From positions 2,418,001-2,482,000 of the forward strand of contig NC_133302.1 in assembly GCF_005239225.2 (NCBI RefSeq): DNA of 64,000 nucleotides, in the 5' to 3' direction. A program made the position numbers and the translations under genes. The DNA comes from Populus alba. Lineage: Eukaryota; Streptophyta; Magnoliopsida; Malpighiales; Salicaceae. The notes below the pieces were generated by a model that did not search any database, had not been told where the DNA came from, and saw only the letters and a list, made by a program, of their open reading frames with translations. Of this stretch, positions 24,394 to 36,207 are shown piece by piece (the first letter of the stretch is position 1; each line of letters begins with the position of its first letter).

Positions 24394-25750
24394 CAGCATA
24401 ATCTGCACCTTTCTTTTCTTTTGATTTACACCATTCTTTATTTCCTCTTTCCTGAATATATTTAGTTGTTTTTCAAAGAGAAATAAATTTGTTTCAAAGG
24501 AAAAAAGAAAAAAGAAATTGTTTCCAGAAGTACTGCGAGGATCAACTGACATTTACAGTATACAACAACAATGTAATGATGGTTCTGCATACCCTAGAAA
24601 TACATCTAGTTCTTGTCTGAGTCTGGATCGAAATATTTAGCTCATCTAGGATGAGAGTTTACTTTTTATATTGTCATTTTGGGTTTTAATGTTGAGACAG
24701 AGACGGAAATTTTCGATGAATTTACTCGTTTGAATGCGAACCTGAAGAAGAAAAAAAGGCTTAGGGCCTAGGCTTTTAGTTGTGGTTGTAGTTATGATCG
24801 TGAAAGTATTTGATAATATATGTTGTTAAAATGATTTCATGTTAATTTCAAATCTCAAAAACTTGATTTGAGGAATTTTATCAAATGTTTCATAAAATGA
24901 TTAGAAAAAAAAAAAAAAACTCTTAAGAACTTGAAGAAATAAAAGTTCTTTTTTTAGTCAGATGGGCTCTTTAGTTTCCAGGTGCTAAGTTTGGTTGGTC
25001 ACTTTATAGATCATATTAGAGTTGGATTTTGTTTCTTCTAATACACTACGATAATGTTTTGTAAATGTTATTTTTTAAAATATTTTTTATTTAGAAATAA
25101 ATTAAAATGAAAATTTATTTATTTTTAAAAATTTATTTTTAACATTAAAACATTCTAAAAAAAAATATTAATTTAAAATATTAAAATCAAATGCATTAAC
25201 TTAAAATAATAAATTTATAAAATATTTTTTTAAAAAAAATAAAATCCAGCCACAAAATCAAAATCAAACGGGTTTTAATTTAGAACATTCACAAGCATTA
25301 TTTGTGATATCAAAAAATAAATGTTTTTATAATTGTTAACTTTAGAGTCTGTGGGATTATGCATTACTTGTGATATCAAAAAATAAATGTGTTTATGGTT
25401 GTTAATTTTATAGTCTATGGGATTAGTCGAGATATGTATAAACTAGTCCGAACATTCATATTAATTAAAAATAATAAAAATAAAAATAAACTTGCTTTAA
25501 TTTAGAACATTCCCATTACTTTGATTCAATTTAAACGGATTAAAATTTTTCTCATACATGTTATCTATTGTATTATGTTTATGGTTTTTTCATTAATTTC
25601 TCAAAATTAAAACTATCAAGTTTAAAAAATTAATTTATAAATCATAAAACAGTCAAGTTTAAATTTCAAATCTATACAGTAAAATCCTAAACATAAGAAT
25701 TATAAATCATGTGTTATATTTAAAATAGTAAATAAATTGGGCTAGGCCGG
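24394..25750. other. ORP 3' UTR and AT-rich spacer
   Basis: The first 300-400 bases are probably 3' UTR. About 25060-25250 belongs to an AT-rich dispersed repeat (TTAATTTAAAATA-type blocks) also seen near 11000, 45330 and 46300. A 66-bp tandem duplication is listed separately. No gene seen. Confidence 0.5.
25302..25433. repeat. tandem duplication, 66-bp period
   Basis: TTGTGATATCAAAAAATAAA begins at 25302 and again at 25368. The copies continue through GTTAACTTTAGAGTCTGTGG and GTTAATTTTATAGTCTATGG. Confidence 0.85.
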
Positions 25751-25758
25751 GTTGGGGC

Positions 25759-26693
25759 CATAGTTATTAGACCCGACCCGGGGGTTGACCCGGTCAAGGG
25801 GCCAGGTCTCGGGTTTCATGGGTCAACCCGGGTCAACTTGGGTCAACCCGGATTAACCCGGGAAAATTAAAAAAAATTAAAGTTTTAATATTTCATATGA
25901 AAAAATCAATGTAAATATAGATTATATATATTATAAATAATGAAGTTGAAAAGAATATTTTAAAAAGACTTTTATCCCACATTGAAAAAACATAACTTTT
26001 TTCTTGGAAATATAGAGTATATATACTAATAGGTTTCAACTCCCACGTTAAAAAAACATAACTTTTTTCATGGGAGCATAGAATATATATATATATATAT
26101 ATGAAAGGGCTTCAAATCCCACATTGAAAAGATACTATGTTATCCTTTTAAGTTGAAGTATTTAAACCAAAAGGTTTTTTTTTATCCCACATTGAAAAAA
26201 CATGATTTTTTCCTTGAGAACATAGAGTATATATACTAATGGGTTTCAAATCTCACATTGAAAAAAAATAACTTTTTTCATGGGAACATAGAGTATATAT
26301 ATGAAAGGGCTTCAAATCCCACATTGAAAAGATACTATGTTATCCTTTTAAGTTGAAGTATTTAAACCAAAAGGTTTTTTTATCCCACATTAAAAAAACA
26401 TGATTTTTTCATCCCACATTAAAAAAACATGATTTTTTCCTTGGAAACATAGAGCATATATACTAATGGGTTTTAAATACTATGTTGTCATTTTAAGTTA
26501 AAATATTTAAACCAAAAAGTTTTTTATCCCACATTTGAAAAAAAAAAAAAAAAACCAGGTCTCGTCTGGGTTCGCCCGGGTTTGGCCGGGCTGTTGCCAC
26601 AGCCAGTCTTTTATTAAACCCGGACCGGTCCAGCCACCGGGTCGACCGGGTCTCGGGTCGACCCGGCAGGCCAGGCCGGGTTTAATAACAGTG
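25759..26693. mobile_element. non-autonomous hAT element (935 bp) with 8-bp target duplication
   Basis: GTTGGGGC flanks the element exactly on both sides (25751-25758 and 26694-26701). The ends are inverted: CATAGTTATTAGACCCG on the left and CACTGTTATTAAACCCG on the right strand. An 8-bp duplication with CA...TG ends fits the hAT superfamily. Both subterminal regions are GC-rich with clustered ACCCGG/CCGGGT motifs, while the core is AT-rich. The core holds about eight short repeats built on TCCCACATTGAAAA followed by CATAACTTTTTTC or GATACTATGTTATCC. No transposase frame is present. Confidence 0.85.
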
Positions 26694-26701
26694 GTTGGGG
26701 C

Positions 26702-29233
26702 TTGGTTCAATTGAAGTCCTCGTCTGCCTTTGTCTCCATCTCTAGTTAAATCGGATAAACAATCCAATTTAATCAAATCAAATAACTTCAAATATGCACT
26801 AGATAAAATAAAATTAACAAATGCTAGCCCTTCATCTACTGTTAAAAAAGAGAGAGAAAAAACAATCGAAGTCTTAAAACTATGGAAAAAACAATAAAAG
26901 TCTCTTACATGGGACATACTTGTATAGATATAGGAAGTATTGTACATGTACAAACCATGCAGCGCACTCAAGGGCACCTCCCTGCCATGGAAAGAGCCAA
27001 AAGAAAATAAAAATAAATTATGAATTAAAATTGTATCGGGTTTTGAGCTGAATTATGAATTGAAATAGATTTAATAACTTTGTTATTCATAATATTTAAA
27101 ATTGACTTGTATAAACTTATTTTTAAGTTGCGACAGAGTTCTTGTGCCAAGTTATTATCTATTGCCATCCATAAACATTTTTAAATAAAATATTTACAAT
27201 GACAATGGTGTAAATTTATACTTGAAGAATAGTTAGGGCATATACCTATAACTAAGATACCTATTCTAGTTGATGCCCTTTCTTGTATGGATATCCACCA
27301 AGGAAACTGCCATTAAAAATGAGCTTTTATAATGGTTCTGTATACCTTATTAATTGTGACAATTTCTGTATATATGGTAATTAGTGACTCACACTTCACT
27401 TGTCTTCTTTCCACATGCCATTGTTTAAAGTCTGGACAGAAGATTTAACACCAGCTAAAGAAATTTATATACCATTGTAGCTTTGAGAAATAAAATGGAA
27501 AATACAAAAAGAAAAAAAAACAGAGCAATGTTCAAACCTGTAAAGGATAAATTATAAATAAATGAAAATAATATACCTTAATTTGGTCAAAAACCCAAGT
27601 TATAAAGAATAAAACTTAATTTTTAATTTATTGACTATTTTTTGTATTTTAAAAAAAAAAGTAAAATCAATTTTGATTAATTTTTTTAACATGTAATTTG
27701 AATTTTATTTTAAATTGTTGATCAAATCGAGTTTTATAATTATAATTAAGGGAGAGATTGAGAGCATAATAATAGTTTTTTTTTCCTTTCCTTTGTGAAA
27801 TTGATCAAATTCTAATCAACCTCATTAAAGAAATATTTTGAGATGCAAATCATAATCGTGTTTAGGGTTTGAAGAATTTAAGAAAAGTCTAAGGAAATTA
27901 TTTTGCTTGGATAAACCATGCATTGTCTTGTACAACTAAGATGCACTGCCTTACTAAAAAAATTTAAAAAGTATTGTATATATGCTGGAGATGTTGTCGG
28001 TCCAAGCAAAATTATTTTATATTATCATCTTAAATTTTAAATAACTAAAATCTTAAATTGGTAACAAAATAATTTTTTATGAATATATTAATTAAGTAAT
28101 GAATAAATTATTTTATATCTAGTAATAATATATTTGATTTAGTATCACAAAAAGTGAAAAAAAGAGAGAATATACAAAAAAAAAAAAAAAACAAAACAAA
28201 ACCTTAGAGCACCTACCATTGTGTACTCCATCTATTAAACTAAATTACTCACATATACTTATTAATACCCCATATTAAATTGATACGATTTGTATTTCTA
28301 TTTTTATATGTTTTTTTTTCATTTTTAATCTAGTTTTTTTAAAAATACACAAATCACTAAAATCATATAAACTTTAATTTGATTGTTAATTATCATATCT
28401 AGTTTAATTTAAATATATACAATAATAATTACTTTATTTTTTTTATAAAAATATCTCAAATATAAAAAAAAAAACACAAAAAAAAAAGCCAATTGAAACA
28501 AGTTTTAAAATAAAAATAGAAAACTTTGACAAATCAATTAAATAATAAAGAATGATTTGTTCATGATCTCTTTCATTCATTTTTTTTAGTCAATTACACT
28601 CTACAAATGTTTGTGGGTTGCATTATCAATCAAACCATCTTTAAATTAATCAATTTACATAAATCAAGAAATGTTCTTCTTACCTTAATTATTTCTTCCC
28701 TTTCTCCCAAATATCCCTAAAATAGCCCCAGCTAAACCCTAAATTCCTCAACAATACCTCACGCACCTAAAATCACCGTTATAAAATCTGAAATGGCTCA
28801 CGGGTTATTTAACCAACTCTCAATTTATTGATTTTTTTTATTAAAATAATATTGTTTTATTACCCGACCTTAACCGTGTAGGTTTTACTAAAAATACCCA
28901 AAGCCTAAGCCCATTTTAGTCACTATATTTCTTAAAACACAAAAACATGATCCCTTTCTGCAACAAAGCTTGCTGACAACCTTCCTTAGACAGACACCAA
29001 AAACAACAACAAAAGACGACTCATTCCCTCTCTCTCTCAATGTCTTTGGTCTTTTGCTTTTTCTCTTCCCTTACACTGTTTTTTTTGCCATTACTCTTGC
29101 CCATTCTTCAAAACAACAGGAAAGCTACATTTTTTTGTTTTTTGACTAAAAAAAGAGCAAGAAAACCGTTTAAGAATATAGCACAGTCGCTGAAAATGTT
29201 TCCGCCGGTGCATTTACTAGCATAAAAAGCAAA
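26702..29233. other. AT-rich intergenic region and PIP5K-like promoter/leader
   Basis: No gene recognised. The last ~250 bases, pyrimidine-rich with TCTCTCTCTC near 29030, look like the old 5' UTR of the PIP5K-like locus. Confidence 0.5.
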
Positions 29234-32200
29234 ATGCAAGAGACCCTTCTGGCCACACTATCAGAAAACCCCAAAATCAAAGCCAAAAACAGCAAAGATG
29301 TGTCTCTGCTAGTCCCCTCACTGTGCCATATAGTGACCACAAGAACCCGATCCCAGCCCAACTATCGGCGCGTGACTCCCACTCGTGACGCGACGACCAT
29401 CACCATCACTTCTCGTATTGACACCGGCTGTTCCTTGGTGGAGAAGGTGTTGCCCAATGGGGATATTTATACTAGGGGGTTGGTGGATGGTGTGCCACAT
29501 GAGAAGGGGGAAGTATTTGTGGTGTGATTGGTGTATGTATGAAGGAGAGTGGAGGAGAGGGAAGGCTAATGGAGGTGGGAAGTTTTCTTGGCCATCAAGA
29601 GCTACTTATGAAGGTCAGTTTAAGTTAGGGAGAATGGATGGTTACGGTACTTTTATTGGTGTAGATGGTGAAGTTTATAGTGGAAATTGGGTGAGTGATA
29701 AAAAGCATGGCTTTGGTGAGAAAAGGTACACCAATGGGGATGTTTATCAAGGTTTGTGGAAGTTTAATTTGCAGGATGGGGAAGGGAGGTTTAGGTGGTG
29801 TAATGGGAATGAGTATGTTGGTGAGTGGAAACATGGGGTGATATCTGAGAAAGGGGTATTGGTTTGGGCTAATGGGACGAGGTATAAAGGGTACTGGGAA
29901 AATAGGGTGCCTAAAGGGAAAGGAATGTTTACATTTGGTAGTGGGAATGTGAATGAGAGAGTTCTTGGTGGTGGTGGAGAGGATTTTAAAGGGGTGGCAT
30001 TGGATCCAGTAGTTGGGGCTGGGGGAGGGAGGAAGAGGTCACCAGTGGATGAGAATTTTCCTCGGATTTGTATTTAGGAGTTGGATGGGGAGGCTGGTGA
30101 TATTACTTGTGATATTGTTGATAATGTGGAGGCTTCTATGTTTTATAGAGATGGTAATGATGATAATGGAGGTGGATGTGAGGGTAATGTGCAGCAGCAG
30201 CTGCTGCAGCCAGGTAGAAGTCCTTGTAGTTCTGTTGAAGGTGAGGTTAATAAGAAACAAGGACAAACGATTTCGAGAGGGCACAAGAATTATGATTTGA
30301 TGCTTAATCTTCAACTGGGTATCAGGTACTCTCTTACTAGTCAATATAGGGTTTTTTTGGTGGGATTTTATAGAGTTTGGATTAATAATTTGTCTCTTTT
30401 TTTTTTTGTAGGCATTCTGTGGGGAAGCATGATGCAATAATGAGGGAACTAAGACACAATGATTTTGATCCTAAAGAAAAGTTATGGACAAGGTTTCCAC
30501 CGGAAGGATCAAAGTCTACGCTTCCACATCAATCTGTGGATTTCAGGTGGAAGGATTACTGTCCCATGGTATTCAGGTATTGTTTTCAGGAATTTTTATT
30601 TTTTTTTGCAGATTTTTGGAACATATAATGCTTTATTACTTCATTTTTAATCTTCTGTTGAATGTCCAAGAAAGGAGATATTGAATCTGCCTTTGATTTC
30701 CTATGTTATGGTGGTGGTTGGTTTGTTTGGTGTTTAGACATCTGAGGGAATTGTTTGCAATAGATCCAATGAATTACATGCTAGCGATTTGTGGAAGTGA
30801 TGCACTTAGAGAATTTTCTTCCCCTGGGAAGAGTGGAAGCTTATTTTATCTAACTCAAGATGATCGTTTCATGATCAAAACTGTGAAAAAATCTGAAGTC
30901 AAGGTTAGTAATTTAGCTACCCTAAATTCTCAATTCAACATGTTACAAAGCAGCAAATGTACGAAAGTGATTATTACTCAAGTAGCAATACGTAGGGCAA
31001 GTAATTTCGTTCTATATACCAATTTAAGTCTTAGACACTTATTTTTAATTTTTATCATATGGATAGATTTTCACAACCTATTGTGAACCATATTCAGGTT
31101 CTTATTAAGATGCTTCCAAGTTACTACCAACATGTTTGCCAACACAAGAACTCCTTGGTAACGAAGTTCTTTGGTGTACATTGTGTTAAACCAGTGGGAG
31201 GTCAAAAGGTATAATCACGACGGTGCAATTTTCATTGAGATGTTCTTTCTACATAATGTATAATCATATTCTAATTACTGTTCACAATGCAATGTAATTC
31301 CAGACTCATTTTGTTGTAATGGGAAACTTGTTTTGTTCCAAGTATTGTATCCATAAACGCTTTGACTTGAAAGGCTCTTCTCATGGACGCACGACTGACA
31401 AGCTTGAGGGTGAAATTGATGAAACAACCACACTTAAGGACCCTTGATCTAAACTTTGTATTTCGCCTGGAACGGTCATGGTTTAATGAACTCATTAGGT
31501 AGATTCCACAGCATTGCACTTTTTTCATTTTGTTCCAAGTTTTGCATCCTTTATCTTGTTCTTTGGTGAGGCACTAATCTTGAGAGGTTAACATGTGTTT
31601 GTCTTCTGTTCTTTCTTTCTCAGTCAAATTTATAGGGACTGCGAATTCTTAGAAGCAGAGAGAATTATGGATTATAGTCTTCTAATTGGTCTTCACTTCC
31701 ATGATGATTACTCTAGTGAGGAGATGATGTCGCCAAATGACAAGCATTTTGGTAAATTTCTTTTATCCTGTAATTCTGCTACCTTAAAAATTTACAACAA
31801 TCGACCTTGAGGTAATTTGGTTTTGTGTTTCTGTATCAGAAAAAATAAATTCACATCACGAGGAAACATCGATGCGGGGTTATCATTTGCTGCCCAATAT
31901 GGATTGGGTCATGGAAGGCCGGTATGTATTTTCCTTTTCTGAATTCATGTTTTTGCCCCTCCTAATTGTTAGTGCCTTGCTTTGTTTCTGCTTTTCTTTT
32001 CCCAAATCTATTTTCCTTATGTTAGGTTTTAGCCCTTGTATTTTTTACGACAAGCAAAGACATTTTTCCATGCTATCTCTTTTTTGGGAATATATGCATG
32101 TGAAGTGGTGATAGAGAACTGTGATGAAAGATATGAATCGTCAAGTATAGATGATTATCGCAAATATTATGCTTAGAGATGTTAAAATGCATGATACATA

Positions 32201-33354
32201 GTCTATTTTTTGAAATTAGATCTTTGACCTGTTGTTGTTTGCCGACTTCTCAGATGGTCCTGTTTTTAAATTTAGCTTTGGTTGCCATCAAAAGTCTAAA
32301 TGTTGGGCCCTGAAGTGGTGTGGCATCTTCTTTTCTACTAGGCATGTGCCACATGTTTAACTTTAGTTGCCTATGACCTATAGTATGGTTTTGAAAAGCA
32401 ATGAAGACTGCTTTCTTAAAATATCAATAAATCATCCGGCCAATGAAATTTGAGATATAATTCACAAAAAGTGAAGCTATAATTTGTGTTTGGGCTTTTC
32501 TTTTTTAATAATGAATCATTTTCCCTTTCCCACATTGGAGCCCTGCATTTAATTAATGATTTATTCCTTTGAATTCAATTCCTATTTGCTACTCAAAGTG
32601 ACTTAGGTTGTAGTGGTGAAATTGGGCGTAGTTTGTGGAAACCTTCTTGCTTTCTTAGATAGAAACAAACTTTTACCTGGTCCTATTCTAGGCCCTTTTA
32701 GATGATCAAATATAAATTATTAATGTGATTGACAACTAAAGCATTGATATTTAAGTCTGCTCTGTCCTACACTGTTTTTGCCAATAATGATGCCTTAAAA
32801 CCATGGTTGTAAATCAATGCTATTCTATCTGCCCGGAACATTGAAAATCAATGTGAAAAGGAAAATTAATGATGAAAAGTGTCTTCAAAGCGTAAGATTC
32901 AGCTATGGTTGAGTGATCATTGTCATTGTTATCACATTTTGTTCTTTGTTTTGTTACTTTGAATTTTGGTTATTGTGTGATGCAATGTCAAGATTTTATC
33001 AAGCGCTGCATGCTTGTAGTACTCATATGAAATCTGTTCCAGGGGGCCATTCATCTGGCTGGGAGCAAATGTGTCTGCAAGAGCCAAACGTGTAATGAGG
33101 ACTACTGAAATGGATCAGTGCATGGGGGTGGAAGTAACAATTCAACACCTTCACATAATGGTAATGAGATCTTCGATGTAGTTCTTCACTTTTGTATCAT
33201 TGACATCCTCCAGGATTATGATATCAACAAAAAGCTAGAGCATGCATACAAGTCCTTACAAGTGGATCCCACGTCTATCTTAGGTGTTGATCCCAAGTTA
33301 TACTCGAAAAGATTCTGAGATTTTATACATAAAATCTTCATAGAGGACAAGTAA
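29234..33354 (+). pseudogene. phosphatidylinositol 4-phosphate 5-kinase (MORN-repeat PIP5K), disrupted
   Basis: The layout of a plant type-B PIP5K, which makes PI(4,5)P2 at the plasma membrane. At least seven MORN repeats ([18 protein letters not shown] and relatives) precede the kinase, with [25 protein letters not shown] and [10 protein letters not shown] recognisable. Exons: 29234-30325, 30412-30576, 30738-30903, 31098-31208, 31304-31498, 31624-31751, 31840-31921, 33043-33354, with consensus splice sites. Five breaks occur: an extra base in a G run near 29505-29510; an in-frame TAG at 30075-30077 where relatives have Trp; an extra base in the C run at 31441-31443; a one-base loss near 33118-33124; and TGA at 33316-33318 where relatives have Arg. 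The old stop is at 33352-33354. The usual Gly before IID is Cys. Such clustered damage suggests a young pseudogene; assembly error at the two homopolymers cannot be excluded, but it would not explain the nonsense codons. Confidence 0.87.
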
Positions 33355-35300
33355 TGGATGGAAAGAAAGAATGAAAATCTATACATAATTTTTACACTTG
33401 GAGATTAAACTCCCGGCGACATCCTAAAAGAAAGTTTTATGGGCGATGCATATTGTGAAGGAAGGGACGTTGATTGCTCAAGGTGTTCAATGTTTATGGC
33501 TAAATTTTGTAGAGTAGCCATTATGTGATTTGTTAACTATGGAGAAGGTCTCAAGGGATTTGTTGAGCAATCTGAAGAGTGAAGGTAGGCAACTAGAGCA
33601 ATGTGTTTTCTTTAGATTTTAGCAAGCCAAGAGCATAGAAAGTAGAGAAATGGATGCAGAACTGAGGGGGGATTGGAAAATAACAAAGTGTACAGTCAAA
33701 AGTAAATACTTCTACAGACAATGTGGGATTGGGATTGAACAAAATTCTTTTTTATGGCATGCTATTCGAAATTTTGAAAAAGATGGTTTGCCCCTTGGCC
33801 TCTCTTTTTCTCACTCTCATACTGATTGAAAATCAAATAGGGTGTTTGCGTTTTCATTTAGGAAGCCATGTAAAGAAGGGGAAGGGAACCAGAAAGATGT
33901 TTCCTTTTGCTCTTGCTCTTTATTTCAATCTCCATATTGGAAGTTTAAAAAACTTTATTACAATAATACACTTTCACGCTTGGAATGTCTTTTTGCGTTC
34001 CTTTGAACAGTGCCAAGAAGATAAACAGTACGACAAAGCGATAGGATGGTGATGATCCTAATGGGTTGCTGCTGCTTTTGATTCTCACCCATGGCCATGT
34101 CAATCTTTGTGCTATTTTTCCACATCAACAAATCTTAGTTACCTAACAAATAATAATTCAATAAGACCCTTTTGATCCAAAGAAAAAAAAATAATAGAAA
34201 AGAAATCACTCCTCACATTAAGATTATTGAGATAATTTGCTAAGAGTTGAGCATATGAAATGTAGTCGATGTAGTCTTTAAAGTTGTATTTCATTTAATT
34301 AGACCCTTAATTCTTAATTTAGTGCTATATACTAGAATTTTACTTAAAACGATAGACAAAGGTAATCCAATTAAAAAAACAAAACAAGAAAGCACATAAA
34401 ATCTTTACGAACCTCTCTCTTTTTGTCTTTTTTACTTTAATCTTCATTTCAATTAGCTTATACGCACATAAATTATTTTTCTTTCACATAAATTCTTAGC
34501 TATTTATTGTTCTCTCTTCGGTTTTTATATAACAAAATTAAGTTTTTTACCAACCAATTCTTAGCAAAATCATCTATATATAAATGAAAGCATTCACAAG
34601 ACATTAAAATCTCCCATCATTCATATGGAATACATGAAAGGTTGCATTCATGAAAAAACTCCCCTTTTAAACATCTATTTGAACTCAAAACAATATGTGA
34701 GTAAACTTAATTGTCAATTTTAATTAGCACATTAAATCATTGATGAATATGAAAACATAAGAATTAAATACTATTTTCTTAGACTACAAGGATAAACGAA
34801 TTATTTTCTAAATTAGATTATTGTCATAGGATTTCTTTAGGTATGAGCAATTCAAGTTTGGTGTTTTAACGATGTTTATGTTTTTTAAATAGTCCCAAGA
34901 TTTATTATTAATTAGTGTTGGTGCCATGAAGCTAATGATAAACTTGCAAGAAAAAACAAAAGTTGTATATAGAAAAGAAAAAATGCAAAAAAAAATATAA
35001 AAAACCATGCAATAATACATAGCAAGATCTTATAGTCAAAACTAACAACACTTTACTTATTAGACTAATTAATGATGCTTTCAGAAATTTCCTATGTATT
35101 ATTAGTTTTCATCAATTATCTTAAATATATCATAACATTAAACAATGAAGAATCAACTCAAATAGTATATCTCAACTAATAATTTCTTCCTAGAAAACCA
35201 ATTTATTTCTAACTAAGATCAAAGATTTTCATCTTTTGGAGAATACATAGAAGAAGTGAGAACAAAAAAAAACAATATTCATCAAATGTATAAATTACAT
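33355..35300. other. intergenic region with dispersed cluster-specific duplicated segments
   Basis: 33780-34160 recurs, diverged, at about 58600-59000 and in part at 42570-42740. 34460-34740 recurs at about 58340-58560. No coding potential is recognised in any copy. The left end of the TNL tandem unit lies near 34744. Confidence 0.6.
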
Positions 35301-35304
35301 CATG

Positions 35305-35505
35305 GATAACAACAACTAGTTCATCCAATTTGAAAGCGGATGGAAAAGATTTCAAAGAGAATTCAATAAACTTCTAAGTTTAGAAAATAATCTTCAAATT
35401 CAACTTGTAAGACAAAAATACCGTACTGATTTGGAGTAAGTTCAAGCATCTCTCTGTAAAATGATCTTGTGCTAATAACTCCAGCGTCCAGGTCCTTAGT
35501 ACCCA
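35305..35505 (-). pseudogene. relic of a TNL linker exon (exon 4 type) downstream of TNL1
   Basis: Read on the minus strand it aligns by eye with the 276-base TNL linker exon. Shared blocks include GCACAAGATCATTT versus GCACAGGATCATTT, CTTACTCCAAATCA versus TTTACTCCAAATCA, and TTTGAAATCTTTTCCATC versus TTTGAAATATTTTCCATC. The frame is broken, so this is a leftover from a further TNL copy. A shorter version lies at 51262-51425. Confidence 0.6.
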
Positions 35506-36207
35506 TAAAAACCATCAAATTATTAGAACTTTCAAATTTGAAAAGAAAGTTAGTTAGGAACAAATTCCCATCACTTTTAATTAAAAAACTTACTTTATAA
35601 TAAAAAAAAGGTTAATATCACATCTTTTTCATTTTTGTTTTAAAATATCGAGTTTGAAATAAATATAAAAACATTATTCAATTTTTTATTTTAATGTAAA
35701 AAAAACAAAAATCAGTTTTCAATATTTTCTAAATAAACTAAAGTGATTTTAATAGAATATGTTAGTGATTGTTGGCTTTTTGTTTTTTCAAAAAATTAAT
35801 TATTAAAGTTATAATTTATTTTTAAGTGATATTCGATAGATCTAATTATTAAAGATAATATTTATTTTTTATATTAAATAAGAAAAATATTATCATAAAA
35901 TCAAGAAAAAAAAATAAAACCAAGGAGACTCTAAATATTTAATAAAAAATATTGTTAAAGATAATAGTTAATTTTTTAAGTTTAAATAAGAAAAATGTAA
36001 TAATTAAAGATGATATTTAATCTCTTAAATTAAATAGAATAAAATAGAAATAACTAAAGGAAATATGTATTCTTACCAAAAAGCCTTAAATATTTAATAT
36101 TGTTTTTTATTAAAGATGATATTTAATTTTTTATATTAAATAAGAAAAATAAAATAATTAAAGATAATATTTAATTTCATAAATTAAATAGAATATAATA
36201 AAAATAA

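Noticed and set aside
26507..26977. 156-residue minus-strand frame
   Set aside because: It crosses the end of the hAT element and its target duplication, so it is chance coding over a transposon boundary.
33723..34052. 109-residue plus-strand frame
   Set aside because: It lies in a dispersed duplicate; the frame is not kept in the copies near 42.6 and 58.7 kb.
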